Below are positions 14,734 to 23,452 of a stretch of DNA of 33,864 bases, one piece after another. The position numbers were made by a program, and so were the translations under genes. The first letter of the stretch is position 1, and every line of letters starts with the position of its first letter. This DNA is from Paludibacteraceae bacterium (GTDB lineage: Bacteria > Bacteroidota > Bacteroidia > Bacteroidales > Paludibacteraceae), in the NCBI GenBank assembly GCA_017508305.1, contig JAFVZF010000070.1:1-33864 (forward strand), written 5' to 3'. The notes beneath the pieces are model-generated. The model ran no database searches and had not been told where the DNA came from. It was given only the letters and a program-made list of their open reading frames with translations.

Positions 14734-14790
14734 CATGAGGGCGTAGCCCGAATAATCGTTGATTCGTTTTTTTATTACGATTAAACGATT
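14734..14790 (+). repeat. P3 hairpin joined to AT-rich hairpin
   Basis: P3 is CATGA, GGGC-GTA-GCCC, GAAT (14734-14753), then the AT-rich hairpin in reverse (14754-14790). The stretch 14728-14799 differs from 1616-1688 at about three positions, so this compound unit recurs. Nothing else is coded in the 14302-14881 gap apart from the flanking promoters. Confidence 0.7.
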
Positions 14791-14846
14791 CCGCGGTTCA
14801 TCGATTTTTTCTCCTTTCTCCTTTCTCATTTCTCCCCTAAATTTAT

Positions 14847-14854
14847 TACCTTTG
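14847..14854 (+). promoter_or_regulatory. -7 promoter box for the esterase gene
   Basis: TACCTTTG matches TAnnTTTG and lies 27 bases before the ATG. A CTCCTTT heptad tract (about 14808-14838) precedes it. Confidence 0.65.
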
Positions 14855-14881
14855 CACCTTATTATATAAATACATACTACC

Positions 14882-15808
14882 ATGAAAAAATATACCCTAT
14901 TTGCTGTTATGGCAATTCTGTTAGCCTGCGTCGGTTGTACCCACAACAAGCCCATGCCTAACTTGCCCAAAGCCCCATTAGAAGTAGTTAGTGGCACCGT
15001 GTATCGCACCCAATTGTACAGTGCCAACTTTGGCGATAGCCTAACAGTCGATATTTGGACACCCGATAATTACAACACCCAACAAACCTATCCTGTACTA
15101 TACATGCACGATGGACAAAACCTGTTTGACCCCAACAGCACATGGAACAAACAAGCATGGAACATAGACGATGCCATTGCACAATTGGTAGCCGATGGCA
15201 AAATAGAAGCTCCTATTGTAGTGGGTGTACACAGCATTGGCGAAAGCCGCATTGACGATTTGATGCCCGAAAAAGTAGCACCCCTTATTAAAGATTCCAC
15301 CATTTTTGCCTACATGGATGCCATGTGTCAAGGCAAATACAGAGGCGACGAATACGTTGATTTCTTGGCGAATACTGTCAAACCATTTGTTGACAGCGTG
15401 TTTAGCACCAAACCAGAAATGGAACACACCGCAGTAATGGGTTCGAGTATGGGCGGATTAATGTCGTTTTATGCCCTTTGCGAAGCACCTCACGTGTTTA
15501 GCAAAGCCGGTTGTTTTTCTACCCACATTGGCAACAACCCCGAAAATGGTGCTTTGGCATACGCTTTAATGGATTATTTGGAGCAAAGCCTACCCCAAGA
15601 CGAAACGCACTACATTTATTTGGACTGTGGCGATCAGAACATCGATGCTCCCTATGCTCCATTCTTTCCTGCTTTGGTAGCAAAAATTGATAGCTTAGGC
15701 TATACAAATCGCATGTTACATGGCTTTTACCCCGGTGCCGGCCATACCGAAACCGACTGGGCAGCCCGCGTGCACGTAGCGTTGGAATACTTTTTTTCAC
15801 GTCGCTAG
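14882..15808 (+). CDS. Lipoprotein esterase, alpha/beta-hydrolase of the putative-esterase (Fes/EstD) family
   Basis: 308 residues. The N-terminal lipoprotein signal ends in LLAC with C16 as the lipidation site, so the protein is probably anchored facing the periplasm or cell surface. The hydrolase begins YRTQLYSANFGDSLTVDIWTP. HDGQNLFD (76-83) is the family's oxyanion-region motif. The nucleophile is S189 in GSSMGG, the His is H288 in GAGHTE, and an acid is likely at D248 or D251 in LDCGDQN. Relatives split carbohydrate esters (feruloyl, acetyl) or siderophore esters; the substrate cannot be told here. The next gene follows after 71 bases of repeats and may be co-transcribed. The stop TAG lies within a CGCTAGT repeat unit. 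Confidence 0.88.
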   Translation: MKKYTLFAVMAILLACVGCTHNKPMPNLPKAPLEVVSGTVYRTQLYSANFGDSLTVDIWTPDNYNTQQTYPVLYMHDGQNLFDPNSTWNKQAWNIDDAIAQLVADGKIEAPIVVGVHSIGESRIDDLMPEKVAPLIKDSTIFAYMDAMCQGKYRGDEYVDFLANTVKPFVDSVFSTKPEMEHTAVMGSSMGGLMSFYALCEAPHVFSKAGCFSTHIGNNPENGALAYALMDYLEQSLPQDETHYIYLDCGDQNIDAPYAPFFPALVAKIDSLGYTNRMLHGFYPGAGHTETDWAARVHVALEYFFSRR

Positions 15809-15876
15809 TCGCCTGTCGCTAGTCGCTAGTCGCTTGTCGACTCACCGAATCACCGCATCACCGCATCACCGATAAT
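15805..15876. repeat. Period-7 then period-8 array between the esterase and peptidase genes
   Basis: Heptads CGCTAGT, CGCCTGT, CGCTAGT, CGCTAGT, CGCTTGT begin at the stop codon itself, then octads TCACCGAA, TCACCGCA, TCACCGCA, TCACCGAT run to just before the next ATG. Confidence 0.85.
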
Positions 15877-15879
15877 AAC

Positions 15880-17034
15880 ATGGAATTTCAAATTCGACAT
15901 AACAAAATAAGACAAGCCATGGCACAAGTGGGTGCCGATGGTTGCTTGCTGACCACTCCTGTTAATGTTTACTATACCTGCGGACACATCATTGTAGGTT
16001 ACGTATATCTTCCGCTACAAGGCGATCCCACTTTTTTGGTGCGTCGTCCAAATAATTTGCAAGGAGAGCACTTTCATTTGGTGCGCAAATTAGAAGATTT
16101 ACCTACCCTATTGGCTGCTAAAGGACAATCGTTACCCACCCAACTAATGGTAGAGGGCGATGATATTTCGTATGCCGAGTGGATGCGCATCGAAAAGTGC
16201 ACAGGCGCCAAATTGATAAATGGTTCTAAAATTATCCGCTATGTTAAAAGCGTCAAAACAGCATTCGAGCAAGAACAATTGCGCATATCGGGCAAAAAAC
16301 AAACCGAGGTATTAGCCAAAGTACCTGCGGCCTATCGCATCGGCATGACCGACCACGAATTTAGCGTAGAAGTAGAACGCATTTTCCGTTTGGGCGGTTG
16401 CTTGGGTTTGTTCCGCATTTACGGCAGTACCATGGAATCGCACATGGGTTCTGTATTAACAGGCGATAACGCAGCCACCCCCTCGCCCTACGATTTTGCC
16501 TTGGGCGGCGCAGGCATGCACGACTCCTTGCCATTAGGTCCAAACGGAACCATCATCAAAGAAGGACAAACCGTTATGGTTGATATCAACGGTAATTTTA
16601 CCGGCTATATAGCCGACCAAAGTCGCACCTATAGTGTAGGCAAATTGCCCCAAATGGCATACGACGCACACGCCGTATCGATTGAGATACAAGAAGCCAT
16701 TGCCAAGGCTGGCACTCCGGGTGCTACTTGCGAAGAGCTATGGCAACTATCGCTCGACATCGTAAAAAAACACCATTTAGAAGCCTATTACATGGGCATT
16801 GCTCAACAAGCCAAGTTTGTAGGACATGGTATTGGATTGGAAATCAACGAATTGCCTGTACTATGCGGACGCAATCCGCAACCATTAGAAGTAGGTAATA
16901 CCATTGCTTTAGAGCCTAAATTTGTATTACCGGGCATTGGTGCTGTAGGCACAGAAAACAGCTATATAGTACAAGAAGGAGGTATGGAGAAAATAACCTT
17001 TGCCCCAGAAGAGATTATCGACCTTACGGAATAG
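15880..17034 (+). CDS. M24-family metallopeptidase (Xaa-Pro aminopeptidase type)
   Basis: Cytoplasmic 384-residue pita-bread peptidase. The N-terminal creatinase-like domain (1-125) includes MAQVGADGCLLTTPVNVYYTCG. All five dimetal ligands are visible: D235 (MVDINGNF), D246 (IADQSRTY), H316 (GHGIGLEINELP), E345 (LEPKF) and E359 (GTENSYIV). It is expected to remove an N-terminal residue before proline or to cleave Xaa-Pro dipeptides; the two activities cannot be separated by motif, so no symbol is given. It is slightly shorter than classical PepP (about 440). It has no signal peptide. The stop TAG starts a TTGATAG heptad run. Confidence 0.9.
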   Translation: MEFQIRHNKIRQAMAQVGADGCLLTTPVNVYYTCGHIIVGYVYLPLQGDPTFLVRRPNNLQGEHFHLVRKLEDLPTLLAAKGQSLPTQLMVEGDDISYAEWMRIEKCTGAKLINGSKIIRYVKSVKTAFEQEQLRISGKKQTEVLAKVPAAYRIGMTDHEFSVEVERIFRLGGCLGLFRIYGSTMESHMGSVLTGDNAATPSPYDFALGGAGMHDSLPLGPNGTIIKEGQTVMVDINGNFTGYIADQSRTYSVGKLPQMAYDAHAVSIEIQEAIAKAGTPGATCEELWQLSLDIVKKHHLEAYYMGIAQQAKFVGHGIGLEINELPVLCGRNPQPLEVGNTIALEPKFVLPGIGAVGTENSYIVQEGGMEKITFAPEEIIDLTE

Positions 17035-17053
17035 TTGATAGTTGATAGTTGAG
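17031..17053. repeat. Period-7 array at the peptidase stop codon
   Basis: ATAG-TTGATAG-TTGATAG-TTGAG, with the stop codon as part of the first unit. Confidence 0.75.
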
Positions 17054-17061
17054 AAAGGAGA

Positions 17062-17164
17062 AAGTTGCGAGTAAGCGAGAGCAGAAGCAATGCGGTCACT
17101 GAGCCTGTCGAAGTGCCCAGCATTGATTATGCCGAGCGTGAGCAACTTCATGAGCGCAGCGAAT
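17062..17164 (+). repeat. Structured intergenic element, copy I1 (full length)
   Basis: P1 AAGTTGC (17062-17068) pairs with GCAACTT (17142-17148). The P2 arms 17081-17093 and 17120-17132 pair with two G-A mismatches and enclose the CACTGAGCC-TGTCGAAGTG core. P3 is 17149-17164 with stem GC/GC and loop GCA or CAG depending on register, end GAAT. This is the most complete long copy. Confidence 0.82.
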
Positions 17165-17213
17165 AATCGTTTAATCGTAATAAAAAAACGAATCAACGAT
17201 TTAACGATTAAAC
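17165..17213 (+). repeat. AT-rich recurrent hairpin
   Basis: AATCGTTTAATCG, TAAT, A7, CGAATCAACGATT, TAACGATTAAAC. It directly follows the GAAT end of the preceding element, as at 1643 and 14754. Confidence 0.7.
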
Positions 17214-17262
17214 ATGAGCGAAGCGAACTAAACGCCTAAACGAATCACCGAATCACCAACAA
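17213..17262 (+). repeat. Solo P3 hairpin followed by period-8 array
   Basis: CATGAGC-GAA-GCGAAC (17213-17228), then CTAAACGC, CTAAACGA, ATCACCGA, ATCACCAA. Confidence 0.65.
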
Positions 17263-17295
17263 ATTCGGGCCCTTCGACAAGCTCAGGGACCGAAT
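17263..17295 (+). repeat. TTCGACAAGCTCA-core hairpin
   Basis: The 33 bases are identical to 5439-5471: arms ATTCGG/CCGAAT and CCCT/AGGG around the core. Confidence 0.75.
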
Positions 17296-17296
17296 A

Positions 17297-17319
17297 GAAT
17301 CGACTAAACGACTAAACGA
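17297..17319. repeat. Period-8 array
   Basis: ATCGACTA, AACGACTA, AACGA, with the next element beginning right after CGA. Confidence 0.7.
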
Positions 17320-17404
17320 ATTTCAGTGCAAGGTGAGCGCAGAAGCAAACTTGTTTGGTTATGCCAAGGCGCAGCCTGAAATCATGAAAAGCGAAGCTTT
17401 GAAT
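17320..17404 (+). repeat. Structured intergenic element, copy I2
   Basis: P1 ATTTCAG (17320-17326) pairs with CTGAAAT (17376-17382). P2 spans 17339-17364 (GCAGAAGCAAAC with GTTTGGTTATGC). P3 is 17383-17404 with a 5 bp stem AAAGC/GCTTT, loop GAA and end GAAT. It is embedded in CGACTAAA octads on both sides. The rest of the 17035-17433 gap is repeats; no gene or clear promoter box was seen before leuS. Confidence 0.82.
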
Positions 17405-17433
17405 AATAAACGACTAAACGAATATACAACAAT

Positions 17434-20190
17434 ATGGAATACAATTTTAAAAACATCGAACAAAAATGGCAAACTTATTGGAAAGAAAATGCCATTTACA
17501 AAGTAGAAGCAGACGCAACCAAGCCCAAGTATTATGTATTAGACATGTTTCCCTATCCATCGGGAGCAGGGTTACACGTTGGTCACCCATTGGGCTACAT
17601 TGCATCAGACATTTACAGCCGCTATAAACGCCTAAAAGGCTTTAATGTATTGCATCCCATGGGCTACGATGCTTACGGATTGCCTGCCGAACAATACGCC
17701 ATTCAAACCGGACAACACCCCGAAGTAACCACCGAGAAAAACATTGCCCGCTACCGTGAGCAAATGGACAAAATAGGTTTTTGCTACGATTGGGACCGCG
17801 AAGTGCGTACCTGCGAACCCGGCTATTACAAATGGACCCAATGGGCGTTTATTCAAATGTTCAACTCGTGGTACAACAAAGATGCCGACAAAGCATGCCC
17901 CATTACCGATTTGGTAGCTATTTTTGAAAAAGAAGGCAACAAAAACGTAAATGCAGCAGCCGAAGCACCTTTGTTTACTGCCGACGAATGGAACAGCTGG
18001 AGCCTCAACGAGCAGCAAAACATGCTCATGAACTACCGCATTGCCTACTTGGCAGACCTAAAAGTAAACTGGTGCCCTAAATTGGGTACCGTATTGGCAA
18101 ACGACGAAGTAAGCGAAGGGCTTTCGGTACGTGGAGGCTATCCTGTAGAACAAAAAGTAATGCGCCAATGGAGTTTGCGTGTATCTGCCTATGCGCAACG
18201 ATTATTGGACGGTTTAGACAGCTTGGATTGGACCGACTCGCTCAAAGAAACCCAACGCAATTGGATTGGTCGTAGCGAGGGTGCCGAAATGGATTTTGCC
18301 ATTGCAGGCAGTGACATCAACATGACCGTATTTACCACTCGTGCCGACACTACGTTTGGTGTTACCTTTATGGTATTGGCTCCAGAAAGCCCCTACGTGG
18401 CACAAATTACCACTGCCGAACAAAAAGCCGAAGTTGACGCTTATTTAGACATGGTAAAACGCCGTACCGAACGCGAACGCATTGCCGATCGTCGTGTAAC
18501 AGGTGTTTTCTCGGGTGCGTACGCCGTTAATCCTTTTACCGGCGAAAACATTCCCGTATGGATTTCCGACTACGTATTGGCAGGTTATGGTACCGGAGCT
18601 ATCATGGCTGTACCTGCCCACGATAGCCGCGACTATGCCTTTGCCAAACACTTTAACTTGCCTATTATTCCCGTTATCGAGGGATGCGACGTAAGCCAAG
18701 AAAGTTTCGATGCCAAAGACGGTATTATGTGCAACTCTGGCTTTTTAAACGGTTTGCAAGTGAAAGATGCCATTGCCACTGCTAAAAAATACATTGCCGA
18801 AAAGGGCATTGGTAAGGTAAAAGTAAACTACCGCTTGCGCGATGCCATTTTTAGCCGCCAACGCTACTGGGGCGAGCCATTCCCTGTGTACTACAAGGAC
18901 GGACAACCTTACACCCTTAGCGAAGATCAATTGCCACTGCAATTGCCAGAAATTAAGACCTACTTGCCTACCGAAACAGGCGAACCTCCATTGGGCAGAG
19001 CCGAAAATTGGCAAACCGCCGATGGCTATCCATTAGAGCTAAACACCATGCCCGGTTTTGCCGGTTCGTCGGCATACTACCTACGCTACATGGATCCCCA
19101 CAACGACAACGCCTTGGTAAGTACCGAAGCTAATAGCTATTGGCAAAATGTAGACCTTTACATTGGCGGAACCGAACACGCCACCGGTCACCTTATCTAC
19201 AGTCGTTTTTGGAACAAGTTTTTATTCGACTTAGGCATTATCTGCAAAGACGAACCATTCCAAAAACTCATTAACCAAGGTATGATTCAAGGTCGTTCTA
19301 ACTTTGTATACCGCGTAGTGGGCACCAATAAGTTTGTATCGTACGGACTAAAAGACCAATACGAAACCCAAGAAATACACGTAGACGTAAACATTGTAAG
19401 CAACGACGTATTGGATACCGAACGTTTTAAAGCATGGATGCCCGATTTTGCCAATGCCGAATTTATCCTCGAAGACGGCAAATACATTTGCGGATGGGCA
19501 GTAGAAAAAATGTCTAAATCCATGTTTAACGTGGTAAACCCCGACGATATTGTCGAAAACTACGGAGCAGACACCTTGCGCCTTTACGAAATGTTCCTTG
19601 GACCATTGGAACAATCCAAGCCATGGGATACCAATGGTATTGACGGAGTGCATCGTTTCTTAAAACGCCTTTGGGGCTTATTCTTTAACGGCGACGAGGT
19701 TTGCGTTACCGACGAAGAACCCACCAAAGAAGAATTAAAAACGCTCCACAAAACCATTAAGAAGGTGGCAAGCGACATCGAACAATTCTCGTTTAACACA
19801 TCGGTGGCAGCCTTTATGATTTGTGTAAACGAACTAAACCAACTAAAATGCCACAAAAAAGCCATTTTAGAACCTTTGGTAGTATTGCTAACACCATTTG
19901 CTCCACATATTGCCGAAGAACTATACCACCTATTGGGTCATAAAACCACCGTTTGCGATGCCACCTACCCTGTACACAACGAAAGTTACTTGGTAGAAAA
20001 CAGCGTTAAATACCCCATTTCGTTTAACGGGAAAGTGCGCTTTACATTGGAATTAGCCGCCGGCTTATCTGCCAAAGAAGTAGAGGATATCGCACTTAAC
20101 CATGAGCAAACACAGAAATTTACAGCCGGCAAAACTATTCGTAAAGTGATTGTCGTTCCCGGCAAAATTGTAAACATCGTCCTTGGGTAA
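17434..20190 (+). CDS. leuS: Leucyl-tRNA synthetase
   Basis: Class I synthetase of 918 residues that charges tRNA-Leu. HIGH-type motif HVGH at 48-51 in [16 protein letters not shown]. The CP1 editing domain (about 220-430) contains [18 protein letters not shown] and [24 protein letters not shown] is at 692-696. The anticodon-binding and C-terminal domains follow, ending in [11 protein letters not shown]. The length matches Bacteroidota LeuRS, which carry an insertion compared with E. coli (860). wzx follows after 46 bases, so co-transcription is possible. Confidence 0.98.
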   Translation: MEYNFKNIEQKWQTYWKENAIYKVEADATKPKYYVLDMFPYPSGAGLHVGHPLGYIASDIYSRYKRLKGFNVLHPMGYDAYGLPAEQYAIQTGQHPEVTTEKNIARYREQMDKIGFCYDWDREVRTCEPGYYKWTQWAFIQMFNSWYNKDADKACPITDLVAIFEKEGNKNVNAAAEAPLFTADEWNSWSLNEQQNMLMNYRIAYLADLKVNWCPKLGTVLANDEVSEGLSVRGGYPVEQKVMRQWSLRVSAYAQRLLDGLDSLDWTDSLKETQRNWIGRSEGAEMDFAIAGSDINMTVFTTRADTTFGVTFMVLAPESPYVAQITTAEQKAEVDAYLDMVKRRTERERIADRRVTGVFSGAYAVNPFTGENIPVWISDYVLAGYGTGAIMAVPAHDSRDYAFAKHFNLPIIPVIEGCDVSQESFDAKDGIMCNSGFLNGLQVKDAIATAKKYIAEKGIGKVKVNYRLRDAIFSRQRYWGEPFPVYYKDGQPYTLSEDQLPLQLPEIKTYLPTETGEPPLGRAENWQTADGYPLELNTMPGFAGSSAYYLRYMDPHNDNALVSTEANSYWQNVDLYIGGTEHATGHLIYSRFWNKFLFDLGIICKDEPFQKLINQGMIQGRSNFVYRVVGTNKFVSYGLKDQYETQEIHVDVNIVSNDVLDTERFKAWMPDFANAEFILEDGKYICGWAVEKMSKSMFNVVNPDDIVENYGADTLRLYEMFLGPLEQSKPWDTNGIDGVHRFLKRLWGLFFNGDEVCVTDEEPTKEELKTLHKTIKKVASDIEQFSFNTSVAAFMICVNELNQLKCHKKAILEPLVVLLTPFAPHIAEELYHLLGHKTTVCDATYPVHNESYLVENSVKYPISFNGKVRFTLELAAGLSAKEVEDIALNHEQTQKFTAGKTIRKVIVVPGKIVNIVLG

Positions 20191-20236
20191 AGTTAGGATT
20201 TGGAGTTTACCTATTAGTTATTTGCAAAGCTAATAC

Positions 20237-21679
20237 ATGAGTGACCTAAAAAATAAAATGTTAGGTGCGCTCACATGGAGCAGCATCGACCGTGTAGCAC
20301 AACAGGGAGTACAGTTCCTTATCGGAATTGTACTCGCCCGCTTGCTATCGCCCACCGACTATGGCCTAATGGGCATGGTAATGATTTTTGCCACACTGTC
20401 GTACGTATTAGTAGAGAGCGGCTTTAACTACGCATTGGTACGTACCAAAAACCTAACAGCAGCACATGCCAATACCATTTTTTATACCAACTTAGGTATA
20501 TCGGTAGTGCTTTACCTATTGCTGTATGTTACAGCCCCTTCTATTAGTCGTTTTTTTAACCAACCGGAACTAACCGCCATTGCCCGCGTCACCTTTTTAG
20601 CTATTCTTTTTAACGCCTGCTATTTAGTTCCTTATGCCCTTATCAACAAAGCATTAGACTATAAGTCGTTGGCAAAAATAAACCTTTCTGCTACCCTTAT
20701 AGCAGGAACTATAGGCATCTTACTTGCCTATAATGGCTACGGCGTATGGGCACTGGTTTTTCAGCAAACTGCCTACCATTTTTTTCGCATTTTTGGATTT
20801 TATTACCAAACCCGTTGGAAACCTGCTCTCATCTTTAAATGGCAGGTTATTAAAGAATACTACAAATTTAGCAGTCACATTATGGCAAGTTCGTTGCTTA
20901 CCATTTTGTTCAACAACATTTACACCCTCATTTTGGGCAAACTTTATCCCATTAAACAAGTAGGATTTTATACACAGGCTTACAAGGCAAGCGAAACCGC
21001 CAACTTTACCTTTCAGGCCATATTTAATGCCACTTACAATCTGTTTGCCCAAATTCATGACGAGCGCGAACGATTGGTACGTATCCTAAACACCCTTATC
21101 GAAAGAGCTGCCCTAATTGTCATCCCCATTACTGCCTTGCTCATAGTGGCGGCACACCCACTTTTTTACACCCTGTTTGGCGAAAAATGGTTGCCATCTG
21201 TACCCTACTTTCAGCTTATTTGCACCGCCAATTTGCTTATTCCTCTCTACCAAATTAACATCCATTCGCTCAATGCCATTGGAAAATCGAATGTAAGTTT
21301 TGGCATCGAATTAAGCAAAAGAGTACTTATTTTGCTTTCTATCGTTATCGGATTAAAGTGGAATATCTTAGGATTATTAGTGGGCTATGCCATTGCCTGC
21401 AGCATGGCATGGATAATTAGCTGTAGCGAAGTAAAACGCCAACTGCAACTACCTATACTAAGGCAGTTTAGACACATTTTGCCGGCATTGACACTATCGG
21501 CAACATTAGGCATTATCAGCTATTGGGCGTCTACTCTCTGCCCCGATGTATACGCACAATTGGCCATCAGAGCAGGCGTATTTTTAGGTGGATATGCCCT
21601 ACTGACCCGACTCTTCTTTCCCACTTTTTGGCAACAAGCCATCGAGTATGTCTCTGATTTTTTTAAGAAAGCTGCCTAA
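20237..21679 (+). CDS. Polysaccharide flippase (Wzx/PST family, MOP superfamily)
   Basis: Inner-membrane protein of 480 residues with about 12-14 hydrophobic segments along its whole length. It begins with the family start SDLKNKMLGALTWSSIDRVAQQGVQFLIGIVLARLLSPTDYGLMGMV, typical of WzxC-type lipid-linked oligosaccharide or exopolysaccharide exporters. It would move undecaprenyl-linked glycan across the membrane. The convergent GT4 gene ends in a 4-base overlap (21676-21679). Together with the GT4 it suggests a small surface-glycan locus, but no polymerase or other transferases are present in the window. Confidence 0.9.
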   Translation: MSDLKNKMLGALTWSSIDRVAQQGVQFLIGIVLARLLSPTDYGLMGMVMIFATLSYVLVESGFNYALVRTKNLTAAHANTIFYTNLGISVVLYLLLYVTAPSISRFFNQPELTAIARVTFLAILFNACYLVPYALINKALDYKSLAKINLSATLIAGTIGILLAYNGYGVWALVFQQTAYHFFRIFGFYYQTRWKPALIFKWQVIKEYYKFSSHIMASSLLTILFNNIYTLILGKLYPIKQVGFYTQAYKASETANFTFQAIFNATYNLFAQIHDERERLVRILNTLIERAALIVIPITALLIVAAHPLFYTLFGEKWLPSVPYFQLICTANLLIPLYQINIHSLNAIGKSNVSFGIELSKRVLILLSIVIGLKWNILGLLVGYAIACSMAWIISCSEVKRQLQLPILRQFRHILPALTLSATLGIISYWASTLCPDVYAQLAIRAGVFLGGYALLTRLFFPTFWQQAIEYVSDFFKKAA

Positions 21680-22953
21680 CAATTGCGTAGTAGCATCGCC
21701 AACTGTTCGGCAACGGCTTTTCGGGAGTATTGGCGATAGTTTTCGTTGGTAGCAACCCAAGGTGCTTGTGCTGTCAGGTATTTTTGTATGCAATCAGCAA
21801 GTTTGTTTGCATCGTAGCCACAACAATCGCCAGCCTCGCACGTAGATAGAATACGAGCGGCATCACCACCTTCAGGTCCCAACAATAAAATAGGACGTTG
21901 AGCCGCCAAATATTCAAACAACTTGCCGGTCAAAATACCTTTGTTTTCTGCTATATCCGGCACACAAAGCAATAGCATATCCGACGAGCACATATACTCA
22001 ACAGCCTCTTTATGAGGCACATAATCAATATATTCTACCATACAGGACAATATTGACAGTTGTTGTTTGACAACGGGCGACACCTTGCCCACAAAACGAA
22101 GCAACAACTTTTGTTGGCTTTCTTGGGGCAGCAATTGTAGCGCCTCGACCAACACATCTGCACGGTATTGTTCGTTAAAAACACCCACATAAGACACTAC
22201 TTTTTTCTCTCTTTTAGGCAGAATAGAAACAGTCGTAAAATCGGCAGGATCGTATCCGTTGGGTAGCACAAAAATGGGTAGCTGCTTCGCCACTTTACCG
22301 GCAAAGTTGCGTGCACAATCTTCGCTTACCGTTATAATTTTATCGGCATGCAACAAAGTTTGACGCTCGTACTTGGCATTGAGTGCCTTTGCCCATCTTG
22401 TCTGAAACAATGCTTTATTGTAGTATATATCTGTCCATGGGTCGCGCAAATCGGCTATCCAATCCAATTGTGGAAAACGTTTCTTCAGCTTACCACCTAT
22501 CAATTGGGTAGAATGCGGCGGACTGGTAGTAATAATGGCATCGACGCCCTCTTTTCGGATAATGTCGCAAGCTGCCCTAAAAGCATACTTATTCCACCCC
22601 CTACGTGGATCGGGCAAAAAGAAATTGCCACGCACAAATCGAGAAATTTTCTGAAATACAGAGGGATGCGGCTCGTTAGCAAATCCGCTATAGGGAATTT
22701 CGTTGGTAGACGATACCTTTTTGTACAAAGAAAGTACCTCGCAAGTTTGGGTTTTATATACCTTTACATTTTGCGGAACTTCGTGCAATAACGTGTTATC
22801 TATTTGGGGATAAGAGGCAAATTTTTCGTCGACGGTAAGTACAATAGGCTCTACGCCAAATTCCGGCAAATACTTTAGCATTTTTAGCCAACGCTGCACG
22901 CCGGCTCCCCCACTTGGCGGAAAATAGTACGATATAATCAACACTTTTTTCAT
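21676..22953 (-). CDS. GT4-type glycosyltransferase
   Basis: A 425-residue GT-B fold enzyme. The N-terminal acceptor domain starts KKVLIISYYFPPSGGAGVQRWLKMLKYLPEFG, with the glycine-rich loop of GT4 proteins. The C-terminal donor domain has VSYVGVFNEQYRADVLVEALQLL and the EX7E-like region GILTGKLFEYLAAQRPILLLGPEGGDAA. It should transfer a nucleotide-sugar residue to a lipid-linked glycan at the cytoplasmic face. It is last of a three-gene minus-strand set, 19 bases after the peptidase-like gene. Donor and acceptor sugars cannot be inferred. Confidence 0.88.
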   Translation of the reverse strand: MKKVLIISYYFPPSGGAGVQRWLKMLKYLPEFGVEPIVLTVDEKFASYPQIDNTLLHEVPQNVKVYKTQTCEVLSLYKKVSSTNEIPYSGFANEPHPSVFQKISRFVRGNFFLPDPRRGWNKYAFRAACDIIRKEGVDAIITTSPPHSTQLIGGKLKKRFPQLDWIADLRDPWTDIYYNKALFQTRWAKALNAKYERQTLLHADKIITVSEDCARNFAGKVAKQLPIFVLPNGYDPADFTTVSILPKREKKVVSYVGVFNEQYRADVLVEALQLLPQESQQKLLLRFVGKVSPVVKQQLSILSCMVEYIDYVPHKEAVEYMCSSDMLLLCVPDIAENKGILTGKLFEYLAAQRPILLLGPEGGDAARILSTCEAGDCCGYDANKLADCIQKYLTAQAPWVATNENYRQYSRKAVAEQLAMLLRNC

Positions 22954-22972
22954 CGCTGCACGCTCGTTTGGA

Positions 22973-23452
22973 TTATTGCTTACAAATATAGTGAAAGCTT
23001 TGCCACTTTCGCCAGAGTTTTAGTAGAAACTTACGCAGTAGTACCTGCTTGGGCCAGATGCAGGCGTATATACGGCAGCTTAACGATGATACATCTATCC
23101 ATCTACTTCCTCTTTGTACTGCCTTGACGTAGGCGATTACCTGCTGCTGTTGCACTTTTTCAACCTGTCCTAACGCAGCATCGCCTTGCAATAGCAATGC
23201 ACCACTGCCGTCCATGCCTATTAGTCGATGCAGTACATACGCACGATTGGGTAGTCGACACAACAAAATCATTCCTTTATGCAAAGGCACATGTTTAGCA
23301 GGTGTAAGCAGTACTTTATCGCGCTGTGGTTGCAAAAAAGGATGCATGCTTGTACCTTTTATTGGAATAAGCAATTCTGAGGCAGTTGCCAACTGCTGTT
23401 CTACCTGCTCAAAAAAATCTTGATTGGCAATATATAGGGTCTGCTTACTCAT
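22973..23452 (-). CDS. S24/S26 (signal-peptidase-like) protein
   Basis: A 159-residue protein with the serine-protease motif GTSMHP (S35) and, after an RDKVLLTP strand, YVLHRLIG, where a His (H75) stands in place of the Lys of bacterial signal peptidases. That is the Ser-His arrangement seen in Sec11-like and some Bacteroidota S24/S26 proteins. The LQGD motif (88-91) offers an acid. No N-terminal membrane helix is present, unlike a true signal peptidase; the C-terminus is basic and amphipathic (VLLRKFLLKLWRKW). It overlaps the kinase-like gene by 8 bases, so the two are translationally coupled. The substrate is unknown. Confidence 0.75.
   Translation of the reverse strand: MSKQTLYIANQDFFEQVEQQLATASELLIPIKGTSMHPFLQPQRDKVLLTPAKHVPLHKGMILLCRLPNRAYVLHRLIGMDGSGALLLQGDAALGQVEKVQQQQVIAYVKAVQRGSRWIDVSSLSCRIYACIWPKQVLLRKFLLKLWRKWQSFHYICKQ

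Noticed and set aside
14302..14881. tRNA or known small RNA gene in the largest gap
   Set aside because: No acceptor/T-arm pattern was found; the gap is accounted for by arrays, elements and two promoter boxes.
17062..17164. Could the structured elements be integron attC sites?
   Set aside because: The outer arms vary freely and do not keep the attC core boxes (GTTRRRY and its partner), copies occur in both orientations between housekeeping genes, and no integrase or cassette is seen.
22973..23452. Type I signal peptidase (lepB)
   Set aside because: The catalytic Lys position holds His in YVLHRL and there is no N-terminal membrane helix.
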